A DNA stretch of 16,036 nucleotides from NIOZ-UU13 sp049287505 (lineage in GTDB: Bacteria; Planctomycetota; Phycisphaerae; Sedimentisphaerales; Anaerobacaceae). Position numbers and translations under genes: made by a program. The first letter of the stretch is position 1, and each line of letters begins with the position of its first letter. The stretch covers positions 1-16,036 of the forward strand of contig JBAQFY010000218.1 in the NCBI GenBank assembly GCA_049287505.1, read 5' to 3'. Of the stretch, positions 1 to 6,931 are shown piece after piece. The notes under the pieces were generated by a model. It was given only the letters and a program-made list of their open reading frames with translations. It searched no databases and was not told where the DNA came from.

Positions 1-259
1 GGTCGGATTCGACCTTATGGGCGTGCTCGGTCCGCAGCTCGACACCAAGCACTCCGGTCTTTTCGCAATTTGCTATCAGCGTCGGCAGGTCCCAGTCCTG
101 GCCCCAGAGATAGGTAACCAGCCCGAACTTCATTTTGGAGCCGGGTCCGGCCGGACTCGCCGCCAACACTTTACTCAACGGCCCGGCTGCCGTCAATGAG
201 GCGCCAAAATACATCGACTTTTTAAGAAAATCACGGCGTGTGTTAATGATTGTGTTCAT
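1..259 (-). CDS. Tat-signal sugar phosphate isomerase/epimerase-like protein, 5' part
   Basis: The reverse strand encodes 86 residues from an ATG at 257-259 and runs off the window start, so only the N-terminus is visible. Residues 7-15 read TRRDFLKKS, a twin-arginine export signal, followed by a hydrophobic stretch (YFGASLTAAGPLSKVLAA) and a probable cleavage site. The mature part starts MKFGLVTYLWGQDWDLP and continues with CEKTGVLGVELRTEHAH, which fits the first beta strand and helix of xylose-isomerase-like TIM-barrel proteins (sugar phosphate isomerases/epimerases). Proteins of this kind are exported in large numbers by Planctomycetota and probably act on sugars or sugar derivatives outside the cytoplasm. 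A purine-rich GGAAGAGAGAG lies just upstream as ribosome binding site. The family is assigned from a short piece; the Tat signal is the firmer part. Confidence 0.75.
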   Translation of the reverse strand, partial: MNTIINTRRDFLKKSMYFGASLTAAGPLSKVLAASPAGPGSKMKFGLVTYLWGQDWDLPTLIANCEKTGVLGVELRTEHAHKVESD

Positions 260-413
260 AGTTCTCTCTCTTCCAAATGTTTCCTGCGCTAATGCAGCAA
301 TTTGCTCTGCGATATTTTCTTAAGAGCATTCGCATCAATATCTTAGCCCATCCTCACTAATGACTAAAGCATTACTTTTATCAATTGAGCCTTTTGCTGT
401 CAAGCGGTTTTTG

Positions 414-523
414 AAAAAAATCAGGCATCCGGCATGAAAGAGCTTCGGCTCACCCCGTTAGAAATCACTTCCCATAGTGGACTGTCAGGCTTTCAGCGCC
501 GATTTCTAATGGGGCTCATGCCG
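414..523 (-). terminator. Large imperfect inverted repeat with nested hairpin, candidate murG terminator
   Basis: Read on the minus strand, this lies 14 bases after the murG stop. The outer arms are 501-523 and 430-466. CCCCGTTAGAAATC (453-466) pairs with 501-514 with one mismatch, and GGCATG (431-436) pairs with CATGCC (517-522). The left arm carries an extra perfect hairpin, GAGC-TTCG-GCTC (441-452, UUCG-type loop). A run of seven T (minus strand, 420-414) follows the structure by about ten bases. The position and T run suit a transcription terminator for murG. The size and the nested hairpin also suit a dispersed palindromic repeat. Both readings can be true. Confidence 0.45.
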
Positions 524-536
524 TTTTGGTGCTGGA

Positions 537-1649
537 CTATCCGCCGATTTTAACCAGCTTTTCCGCAATTTTTAAGCCGGCATCCTTCTTTGCAATTGCT
601 TCGCAGCTCCTTTTCATTTCTTGACGTTTCTTTTCATCTTTCATCAGCTCTTGCAGCTCTTCCAACAGCCATTCCGCCCTGTCTTTTTCATTCGGCAGGT
701 CATCTATTATAATCGCCGCACCGGCCTCAACTAATTTGCCCGCATTCAGATACTGATGCCTATCTCTGTGATATGGATAGGGCATACAAATACTTGGCGT
801 CCCGGACGCTGCGAATTCAGCCACGCTTACTGCACCACTTCTGCCGATGACCAAATCCGCAGCAGTTAGCAGATTCGGCATATCATCAAAATATCCTAAA
901 ACCTTATGTCCGATTTTGGCATTGCCATATTTGCTTTTAACTTTTTCGTAATTACGGACCCCCGTAAGATGAACTATCTGCCAGCTATCGGCAAAAGCGT
1001 CCAACTTTCTTAACAGTGAGCACACGGCTGTGTTAATGTTCTCCGAGCCGCTTGATGCGCCTGTTATAAGCAAAGTTTTTTTTCCTTTATCAAGGCCTAA
1101 TTGCTCTATCGCTTTATTTGGCTGCGGGTTTTCAAAACCGCTTCGCAACGGGCAGCCGACAACATTGACTTTCGTGTTCTTGTTCGCAAAATAATTCGCC
1201 GTATCTTCGAACTGCACGAAAATCTCATCCGCCCAGCGAGAAATTATCTTATTTGCGCGTCCGGGCAAAATATCCACATTCAAAAGCCCAATGGGGACTT
1301 TACGTTTATGCGCAGCCAGGCAGACCGGCCCAGACACAAATCCGCCGGCCCCTATCACCACCGCCTCTTTACTTTTAGCGATTGCTTCTTTTGCAATGTT
1401 GTAGCTGGCTAAAAACGAGCTGCAAAAGTCGATAAATTTGCCCGGCCGAATGGAAAAACCTTTGGCTGGAAGCCGGGTATAGTCGAAACCGGTTTTACCA
1501 AGGATTTGTTCATCAATACTGCGGGTGCTGCAGAAGAAATGTATTTTTGCTGTCGGCTGGATTTTGACGAGCTGCTCTGCCACGGCGACAGCGGGATATA
1601 TGTGTCCCCCTGTCCCCCCGCCGGCAAAGAAAAAACATTTATCGTCCAT
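537..1649 (-). CDS. murG: MurG-like UDP-GlcNAc:lipid I N-acetylglucosaminyltransferase, divergent acceptor motif
   Basis: A 370-residue GT28 glycosyltransferase of normal MurG length. MurG adds GlcNAc to lipid I at the inner membrane to give lipid II for peptidoglycan. The N-terminal acceptor half has the glycine-rich GGGTGGHIYPA loop (residues 10-20) and GAGGFVSGP (100-108). The C-terminal donor half has GASSGS (197-202) where GGSQGA is usual, then SGAVSVAEFAASGTP (271-285) with the expected Glu278, and DRHQYLNA (296-303). The usual HEQN acceptor motif is missing: the aligned segment reads LLNVDILPG (122-130). The start at 1649 is chosen because GGGAGG lies 10 bases upstream and the glycine loop begins as in other MurGs. 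A 106-codon in-frame extension to 1967 would read through the palindrome at 1745-1823 and looks non-coding. No other dcw-cluster genes are adjacent, so it could be a paralogue acting on another lipid-linked sugar. Confidence 0.85.
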   Translation of the reverse strand: MDDKCFFFAGGGTGGHIYPAVAVAEQLVKIQPTAKIHFFCSTRSIDEQILGKTGFDYTRLPAKGFSIRPGKFIDFCSSFLASYNIAKEAIAKSKEAVVIGAGGFVSGPVCLAAHKRKVPIGLLNVDILPGRANKIISRWADEIFVQFEDTANYFANKNTKVNVVGCPLRSGFENPQPNKAIEQLGLDKGKKTLLITGASSGSENINTAVCSLLRKLDAFADSWQIVHLTGVRNYEKVKSKYGNAKIGHKVLGYFDDMPNLLTAADLVIGRSGAVSVAEFAASGTPSICMPYPYHRDRHQYLNAGKLVEAGAAIIIDDLPNEKDRAEWLLEELQELMKDEKKRQEMKRSCEAIAKKDAGLKIAEKLVKIGG

Positions 1650-1670
1650 AATTTGAGCCTCCCTGCGTAG

Positions 1671-1857
1671 TAGTCTGTTAAACTTGAATCTGCCTGTTGC
1701 GTTGTATCCGCGACATGGCGGGCAAGCTGTCTTCCTACGGTTGGGTGGCAGCCTCAAAGCCGAAGGCTTTGGGGATGGTGAATGAAAGAGAAGCCATCCC
1801 CAAGCTGCGCTTGAGGCTGCCACTCTTCCAAGATGCCAAATCAATTTTGACAGACTA
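1671..1857. repeat. Nested inverted-repeat element upstream of murG
   Basis: Two inverted repeats sit one inside the other. The outer arms TAGTCTGTTAAACTTGA (1671-1687) and the reverse complement of 1841-1857 match at 15 of 17 bases. The inner pair spans 1745-1823: GTGGCAGCCTCAA (1745-1757) pairs perfectly with TTGAGGCTGCCAC (1811-1823), and TTGGGGATGG (1769-1778) pairs with the matching bases at 1794-1803. The left inner arm contains its own perfect hairpin AAAGCC-GAA-GGCTTT, and the right arm has AAGC-TGC-GCTT. The layout resembles a REP/BIME or MITE-like non-coding mobile palindrome. No transposase is present. It fills most of the 443-bp gap between murG and the secreted-protein gene; the rest of that gap (1858-2070) shows nothing else convincing. 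Confidence 0.7.
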
Positions 1858-2070
1858 ACAGTTTTACATGGAAAGTCTGCGCGAAGACAGCATACAATGC
1901 AAGTGTTTTTTGCCGTTACTGCAAAGTGTATTCTCGACTCCAATTGAGGACCTTGGAGGATAATCAATAAAAGAGAGGCCTATACCGAATCAATCAGTAC
2001 AGGCCCCGAATTGATGTAAATCTATAGCACTATCGCCTGTTATTGCAAAGCCTTTGAAAGGGGGCTTCAC

Positions 2071-2094
2071 AAAAAACAACCCACAAAGTTGTTT
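2071..2094 (-). terminator. Intrinsic terminator of the secreted-protein gene
   Basis: On the minus strand the stop codon TAA overlaps the start of a hairpin, AACAAC-TTTGTGG-GTTGTT, followed directly by a run of T (2076-2071 on the plus numbering). Stem, loop and T tract fit a rho-independent terminator. The stem is only six pairs and AT-rich, so it may be weak. A second possible stem (AAGCC...GGCTT, about 2049-2067) lies further downstream. Confidence 0.55.
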
Positions 2095-5065
2095 AGTCAA
2101 TCTTAGAAATCAAGATAGCATCCATAAATGCAGCGTCCTCCCTGTAGGCGACCTCTAGAGTATATGTCCCGGGAGCCATAGTGAAGAGCACCGTTTCGCC
2201 GTTATCTTCGGCGCTGAAGACATCGTGCCAGTACCAGACGTCCGAGTCCGGAGGGTCGCTCCACCTTATCCAGCCGCTGCTGTGGTTAACCGTCTGGGTT
2301 GTAGCGCCCTGGATGCGGAACCAGAAGGAGTCGCCGGCAGGAATAATTATGCGACAGCTCATCATGTAGGTTCCACCCGCTACCGTAAAGGTGTAAGTTG
2401 CAGTACCGTCAGGGGCCGGCGGATTACTGCTGCTGTCACCGACATCGTCAGTTGTGCCGATGTACTTGCCGCCGGAGGCACGGGCCACATCCGTATAGAC
2501 CAGCAAGGGTGCGGTTATCGTATCAGCATCCTCTGCTTCGAACCATATTTCTTCCGAAGGAACCACAACCTCAGGGGCCGTCCGATACAGCCGAATGTCA
2601 TCAAAGAGAACCATACCTGAACCGCCGGGTGTCGGATTCGTATCGTTACCAAAGCCAATGCTAAACTTCGTGACATTCTGCAGGTTCACACCAAACGATG
2701 CAAGGTCGATGCTCCACTGCTTCCATTGTGGTCGCGTTATGTCAGCCGCATCACCGTCATATACCACCTTCGAGCCGTTGAGCTTCACATACATCTGCTC
2801 AGGGGCATTAGCCCCATCGCCATGGAACCACAGCACCAACTCCGTTACGCCTTCCTCCATCCAGTCACGCATAGTGTCCAATGTCAGCTCTACCTCTGAA
2901 TACTTGAGCTTGCCCTGCATGTTGTTGTCGTAGAAGAACGGCATTGCCTGCCTGCCTCCATGAACGATAGTTTCCTCAGTGTAAGAGCTCGTGGTTTCGT
3001 CGCCGACCATAGAGCCGGTTCCATTACCGGCATAGGGCGGTAAAGTAGGATGCGAGGCATAGCCGACCCCATCTTTCCATGCCCACCATATCTCGTAGTT
3101 ACCAATGTCGTAGTCTTCAAAATCGTCCACGACAAGGAAATCACCTGTGGTAAAGCTCCAGACGTTTCCTGTCCACGGACTGGCGGGATTGACGTTATTG
3201 ACCTCGTCGATACGCCAGTAGTAAGTAGTGTACCAGGTGAGTTTTTCGGGTTCATAGCTTTGGGAGCCAAGGTTTTTGGTTCCTTTGTACTCAGGTGAGC
3301 TTGTGTTGGCGTTCTTTACGGCTTCTTCGTCAGTGCCGAAATAGACATCGTGTGAAGCGGCATAATCTCCCGGCCTCCATTTAAGAATAGGCATCATTTT
3401 TACATCTGCGGCGCTGTTAGGTGGGTTCGGGCTGCCGGCCCTTACAGGCGGCGACAATGCAGCCTGCGGTATGAGCTGCTTCGACGTGGACGGACTTGAC
3501 CACCGCAGCTCTGCCACTGCACCGCCGCTATTTTCATAGTACTCCATCGAAAGGCTGTACACATTCCCGGCGAGAAGGTCAATTGTTCCGCTGTTCTCGG
3601 TGGCTGAATGGTCGGTCCAGTTGTCAACGAGCTGTTGGCCATCCACCCATAAACGCACACCATCGTCGCTATTGGTGTAGAAGGTATAGGTCTCAGTAAA
3701 CGCCGCCTCTACCTCACCGCTCCATCTTGCCGAGAAGTTATCATCGCCGACCGATGCGTCCGGTGAGCCGGGGTCACCCCAATTGAAGTCGATTCGAGGG
3801 TCTATTCGGGTCATTACGAGATTCACGAAATTCATACCTCTGTAGTAATCACCTCGCATACCTCCGCCGGCCTTTGCGGTCTTAAAGCTCCAGACATCGC
3901 CTTTGTATGTGTTGATGCCGTCAAACTCATCAACCCGCCAGTAGTAAACCTTGTTGTATTCGAGGGGACGGGGAGTATAGCTTGTAGTGCCTTGCGGAAG
4001 ACCCGCAATGCCGCTGTTCACATCGTCAAAATTATTACTGAAATATAAATGGTGCAGCTTCGTACCGAAACCAGCCGTCCAGCTTAGGCTCGCATTCGGG
4101 TCTATGAATGGGGTCCCATCAGCCGGGTCAGGGTCATAAGCCTTCTTGGGTGGAATCCAAAAGCTCCATACAATGCCCTTGTGTATTGTAGTGCCGTCAG
4201 CTTCAATTTCATCGACCCGCCAGTAGTAGGTCGTACCCGGAACAAGACCGTCCGGATAAGCAAATCCCGGGAAGCCAACGACAAGAAATGTCGAGGGCTG
4301 GTTGCCCTGGAACCCCGACGAGTCGGGGGTGCCGTTGTTCACATCGTCAAAATTGTCGCCGAAGTACACATCATGGGAGGCCGCAGTCGCTCCTGCGGAC
4401 CAGGCAAGACTCGCCCAGGTGTCCAGATATGTCTTGCCTTCTGCCGGGGAGGGATTAAAAGCATTCAAGACGGGACCGCGATGGCTTTCAGGGGGGCCGT
4501 TGCCTGTCGGGGTATAATCGGGGTTAGTAGTCAGGACTATCTTGTCGACAATAAGTCCGTCCTCACGCACCCAGATGTCCAGGACGTGGATGCCGGTCGA
4601 GGTTACCTCGAACTGCGCCCGCCCCGTCTCTGGATACCTGCCGTTGGACCAAGTGTTGCCCCCGCCGGACCAATTGCTAGAAAGGGGTGTTTCCTCGCCG
4701 TCCAGACCGGCGTGGCAGGAATCATCGCTGCCGCTGGCAGCCCAGGCCAGGATCCACACATAGTGCGTGCCGGTCTTGACAAAGTTAATCTCATATTCCA
4801 ACCGCGGACTCGTGGCGGCATAGCCGGGGTCGTAAAAGGAGGGACCCAAGACCTGCATACCGGCGGTGCCGGTAAAGCCATCCGTTGGCCCGACCTCTAC
4901 CCATTCAGCGCCACTTAGAGGAACATTTTCATCAAAGTGTTCAGCTTCCACCGACACAATTCCGTCCGGACCGGGGTCCTGATGGAGCGGGTCTGCGTTT
5001 GCCACGCCGCCGACCAGACCTGCCGCCAGAACAAAAGAAACCAGATAAATCAATTTTTTGCACAT
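2093..5065 (-). CDS. Secreted multidomain protein: CBM-like, three Fn3-like modules, PA14, LamG-like, CBM-like
   Basis: 990 residues. A Sec signal peptide (residues 1-24) ends at VANA-DP. Domains in order: a CBM6/malectin-like beta sandwich (about 36-180, starting VEAEHFDEN); two Fn3-like modules (200-303 and 305-396) with DVYFG or HLYFS, a repeated NNFDDVN and YYWRVDE; a PA14 domain (about 401-540, GDYYRG, SDDGVRLWVDG, ELRWSSP); a third Fn3-like module (545-641, SHDVYFGTD and YYWRIDEV); a LamG/discoidin-like sandwich (643-828, from VVDDFEDYD to LFDDIRLYR); and a last CBM6-like domain (840-990, IWFEAEDAD). No catalytic domain is evident, so polysaccharide binding or adhesion is the likely role. 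The start is supported by AAGGAGGA five bases upstream. No LPXTG, PEP-CTERM or transmembrane anchor is seen. The module style is typical of Phycisphaerae. Confidence 0.85.
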   Translation of the reverse strand: MCKKLIYLVSFVLAAGLVGGVANADPLHQDPGPDGIVSVEAEHFDENVPLSGAEWVEVGPTDGFTGTAGMQVLGPSFYDPGYAATSPRLEYEINFVKTGTHYVWILAWAASGSDDSCHAGLDGEETPLSSNWSGGGNTWSNGRYPETGRAQFEVTSTGIHVLDIWVREDGLIVDKIVLTTNPDYTPTGNGPPESHRGPVLNAFNPSPAEGKTYLDTWASLAWSAGATAASHDVYFGDNFDDVNNGTPDSSGFQGNQPSTFLVVGFPGFAYPDGLVPGTTYYWRVDEIEADGTTIHKGIVWSFWIPPKKAYDPDPADGTPFIDPNASLSWTAGFGTKLHHLYFSNNFDDVNSGIAGLPQGTTSYTPRPLEYNKVYYWRVDEFDGINTYKGDVWSFKTAKAGGGMRGDYYRGMNFVNLVMTRIDPRIDFNWGDPGSPDASVGDDNFSARWSGEVEAAFTETYTFYTNSDDGVRLWVDGQQLVDNWTDHSATENSGTIDLLAGNVYSLSMEYYENSGGAVAELRWSSPSTSKQLIPQAALSPPVRAGSPNPPNSAADVKMMPILKWRPGDYAASHDVYFGTDEEAVKNANTSSPEYKGTKNLGSQSYEPEKLTWYTTYYWRIDEVNNVNPASPWTGNVWSFTTGDFLVVDDFEDYDIGNYEIWWAWKDGVGYASHPTLPPYAGNGTGSMVGDETTSSYTEETIVHGGRQAMPFFYDNNMQGKLKYSEVELTLDTMRDWMEEGVTELVLWFHGDGANAPEQMYVKLNGSKVVYDGDAADITRPQWKQWSIDLASFGVNLQNVTKFSIGFGNDTNPTPGGSGMVLFDDIRLYRTAPEVVVPSEEIWFEAEDADTITAPLLVYTDVARASGGKYIGTTDDVGDSSSNPPAPDGTATYTFTVAGGTYMMSCRIIIPAGDSFWFRIQGATTQTVNHSSGWIRWSDPPDSDVWYWHDVFSAEDNGETVLFTMAPGTYTLEVAYREDAAFMDAILISKID

Positions 5066-5253
5066 AATAGTCCTCCTTCAAAAATAAATGTAGGTTGTTA
5101 ATTGAAATGTAAAAATATCTTCACTGCAAAGTACAAAGTCTCCACTCCAACTCTGCGCTTCGCATAATACTCAATAACTCCTCCTCTGCTAAAAAACGCA
5201 CAAAAATCAACTTCCTCAGAGCGCCGGAATCAGCAAGTACCTACCCATTCGGC

Positions 5254-5272
5254 CCTTCGACTATGCTCAAGG
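5254..5272. repeat. Short palindromic repeat CCTTCGA..TCAAGG
   Basis: The imperfect palindrome CCTTCGACTATGCTCAAGG has CCTT/AAGG and GA/TC pairs on both sides of a short centre. Very similar CCTTCGAC...GCTCAGG units are familiar dispersed repeats in many bacterial genomes. It lies in a non-coding spacer. Only one copy is present here, so repeat status is inferred. Confidence 0.35.
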
Positions 5273-5559
5273 CGGGCTGCTCCATCTTTGCTCAGGGCAT
5301 ACTCTATATGCTGTTCCAGCCTCACTAATTTTATTTATACCAAATTAGGTTCTTTCCCGTCAAGGACAATCTCTATATGCACAATTGTATTATCCAAAGG
5401 AATCAGGTAGAATTATCAGGTATGACCCGGAAGCCAAGAGAGAGCGGAAAACTTCCACAACTATTAGCTCACGGAAAAGGAAGAAAAATAGAAAGAACCG
5501 CTAATGTTCTGAAAAAGGGCCATTTTGAGGTCAATAGTAAACCAATTACCGCTCTTTTA

Positions 5560-5593
5560 CCCCCGCGTTTTCTTGCGAAAGCAAAAGCGGGGG
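5560..5593. repeat. GC-rich hairpin with GAAA loop
   Basis: CCCCCGC (5560-5566) pairs perfectly with GCGGGGG (5587-5593). The inner part continues with TTTT/AAAA after a one-base bulge and closes on GC-GAAA-GC, a GNRA-type tetraloop. It lies about 60 bases upstream of the gap promoter, so it is not a leader structure of gap. There is no T tract directly after it on either strand. It may be a palindromic repeat or the structured part of an unrecognised RNA. Confidence 0.4.
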
Positions 5594-5654
5594 CGGCTCT
5601 GTTTCGGGAAGTCGCGGCTGTGTTTTGTAGAATCTCAAATCGTTTAATAAATTC

Positions 5655-5683
5655 TTGACAAAGGGGCGGGTAATACGTAAAGT
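5655..5683 (+). promoter_or_regulatory. Candidate sigma70-type promoter for gap
   Basis: A consensus -35 box TTGACA (5655-5660) is followed after 17 bases by TAAAGT (5678-5683), a four-of-six match to the -10 consensus. It lies 95 bases upstream of the gap start codon, leaving a leader of about 90 bases. The same promoter could serve pgk downstream. Confidence 0.5.
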
Positions 5684-5778
5684 AGCTCTCTCGTTTACCC
5701 CGAGGCAGTGTTTGGCGGGGGATTAAACCAGTAAAAATGGCGTTTTTAGTCCGTCTGCAGGCGGAAGGAGAAGTACAA

Positions 5779-6792
5779 ATGGCAACAAAGGTGGCAATTA
5801 ACGGGTTCGGCCGAATCGGCAGGGCTGTAACACGAATTATTATGGAAAGAGACGGTGATTTGGACCTGGTCGCTATCAATGACCTCACGGACGCCAAGAG
5901 CCTTGCGCATCTGTTCAAATACGACACGGTGATGGGCAAATGGGGCGGAACAATCGAGGCGAAAAAAGATGAATTAGTCATCAACGGCAAAGCCATCAAG
6001 GTCCTGGCCATCAAGAATCCTGCGGAACTGCCCTGGAAGGATATGGACGTGAAGGTTGTCCTGGAATCGACGGGCATCTTTCGCAAAGCCGAATCGCCGA
6101 AGGGCGGTTACGCAGACCACCTCAAGGCCGGTGCAAGCAAGGTTATGCTAAGTGTTCCAGCAAAGGATGATATTGAGGCGACGATTGTATTAGGAGTTAA
6201 CGATGAGAAGCTGACCAGTGACGTTAAGTGTGTCTCGAATGCAAGCTGTACGACCAACTGCCTTGCGCCTCTGGCCAAGGTCCTTAACGATACGTTTGGT
6301 ATCGAGCAGGGGCTTATGACTACGATTCACGCTTACACCAACGACCAGCGAGTAGCTGATATGATACATAGTGACCTGCGTCGTGCGCGTGCGGCGGCGG
6401 CGAACATTATCCCTACCACCACCGGTGCCGCGAAAGCTATCGGTCAAGTTATTCCCGAGCTTGACGGCAAGCTCGACGGCTTCGCGCTTCGGGTCCCTGT
6501 TCCGGTCGGCAGTATCGTTGACCTTGTGGTTAATGTCAAAAAGGACGTTACGGTCGATGGCGTGAACGCAGCAATGAAAAGGGCGGCCAAAGGACAGATG
6601 AAGGGTATTCTGGTCTATTGCGATGAGCCGATAGTCAGCAGTGACGTTGTAAAGAATCCCGCTTCAAGCATCTTTGACTCCCTCTGCACAATGGTCATCG
6701 GCAGGACCGTTAAGGTGGTTAGCTGGTACGACAATGAGTGGGGCTACTCGAACCGCAGTGTCGATATTATGGAAAGAATGGCGAAGATGTAG
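5779..6792 (+). CDS. gap: Glyceraldehyde-3-phosphate dehydrogenase, type I
   Basis: 337 residues, the usual length. The enzyme oxidises glyceraldehyde 3-phosphate to 1,3-bisphosphoglycerate in cytoplasmic glycolysis, or the reverse in gluconeogenesis. Visible motifs: Rossmann loop INGFGRIGRAV (7-17), INDLTD (33-38) with the Asp35 expected of NAD-binding forms, ESTGIF (96-101), the active-site NASCTTNC with catalytic Cys157, TIHAYTNDQ with His184, RRARAAA (201-207), IIPTTTGAAKA (210-220) and WYDNEWGYSNR (316-326). The start is the ATG preceded by AGGAG with eight bases of spacing; an in-frame 14-codon extension upstream runs through that site and is rejected. At the two positions that often track cofactor choice (Leu-Pro in Bacillus GapA) it has Met195-Ile196, so NAD versus NADP preference is left open. 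pgk follows 139 bp later. Confidence 0.97.
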   Translation: MATKVAINGFGRIGRAVTRIIMERDGDLDLVAINDLTDAKSLAHLFKYDTVMGKWGGTIEAKKDELVINGKAIKVLAIKNPAELPWKDMDVKVVLESTGIFRKAESPKGGYADHLKAGASKVMLSVPAKDDIEATIVLGVNDEKLTSDVKCVSNASCTTNCLAPLAKVLNDTFGIEQGLMTTIHAYTNDQRVADMIHSDLRRARAAAANIIPTTTGAAKAIGQVIPELDGKLDGFALRVPVPVGSIVDLVVNVKKDVTVDGVNAAMKRAAKGQMKGILVYCDEPIVSSDVVKNPASSIFDSLCTMVIGRTVKVVSWYDNEWGYSNRSVDIMERMAKM

Positions 6793-6795
6793 TTT

Positions 6796-6812
6796 GAATA
6801 TCGAATATCGAA
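6796..6812. repeat. Tandem GAATATC repeat in the gap-pgk spacer
   Basis: GAATATCGAATATCGAA is a direct repeat of an 8-base unit just after the gap stop codon, followed by AT-rich sequence (AACAAGGAATTTACAATTACG). Such units are common short intergenic repeats in bacterial assemblies. No function can be read from it. Confidence 0.4.
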
Positions 6813-6841
6813 CAAGGAATTTACAATTACGAAGTTACAAT

Positions 6842-6867
6842 CCCGCGTAAAACGTGGGGCTAAATAT
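6842..6867 (+). repeat. Hairpin plus GCTAAATA element upstream of pgk
   Basis: CCCGCGT (6842-6848) pairs with ACGTGGG (6852-6858) across an AAA loop, with one G-U pair if read as RNA. GCTAAATATGG follows at once. The same arrangement, with a longer inner stem, lies before accD at 9310-9370. The shared right arm and box (AAACG-two bases-GGGCTAAATA) point to a common repeat family or a shared leader element. Confidence 0.5.
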
Positions 6868-6896
6868 GGATTCCCACTTGCACGGGAATGACATAA
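6868..6896. repeat. REP-like palindrome ATTCCC...GGGAAT
   Basis: ATTCCC (6870-6875) and GGGAAT (6884-6889) form an inverted repeat around CACTTGCAC and are followed by GACAT. This is the layout of the widespread ATTCCC-N-GGGAATGACA class of bacterial repeats, to which the Neisseria dRS3 unit is similar. Translated in the pgk frame it gives DSHLHGND, a familiar spurious peptide, so it marks the upstream part of that frame as non-coding. Confidence 0.6.
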
Positions 6897-6931
6897 AGAA
6901 TTGGAATGACATAAAAAATCAGGTAAAGGAA

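Larger units (their letters stand above)
5066..5778. other. Divergent intergenic region, no convincing gene
   Basis: This 713-bp spacer separates the minus-strand secreted-protein gene from gap. It holds the ribosome binding site of the secreted gene (5071-5078, AAGGAGGA on the minus strand), a small palindrome CCTTCGACTATGCTCAAGG (5254-5272), a strong GC-rich hairpin (5560-5593) and a promoter-like pair (5655-5683). Open frames of 93 codons (5377-5658, plus) and part of a longer minus-strand frame cross it, but they run through the hairpin and match no family I know. No RNA gene was recognised. Confidence 0.6.

Noticed and set aside
1650..1967. 106-codon N-terminal extension of murG
   Set aside because: It runs through the nested palindrome, has no MurG similarity, and the internal ATG at 1649 has a strong ribosome binding site and the right N-terminus.
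4181..4918. 245-residue plus-strand frame opposite the secreted-protein gene
   Set aside because: It is antisense to a well-supported multidomain protein and has no recognisable domain; it is a shadow frame.
5377..5658. 93-residue plus-strand frame upstream of gap
   Set aside because: It has no family resemblance or ribosome binding site, crosses the GC-rich hairpin, and an equally open minus-strand frame overlaps it.
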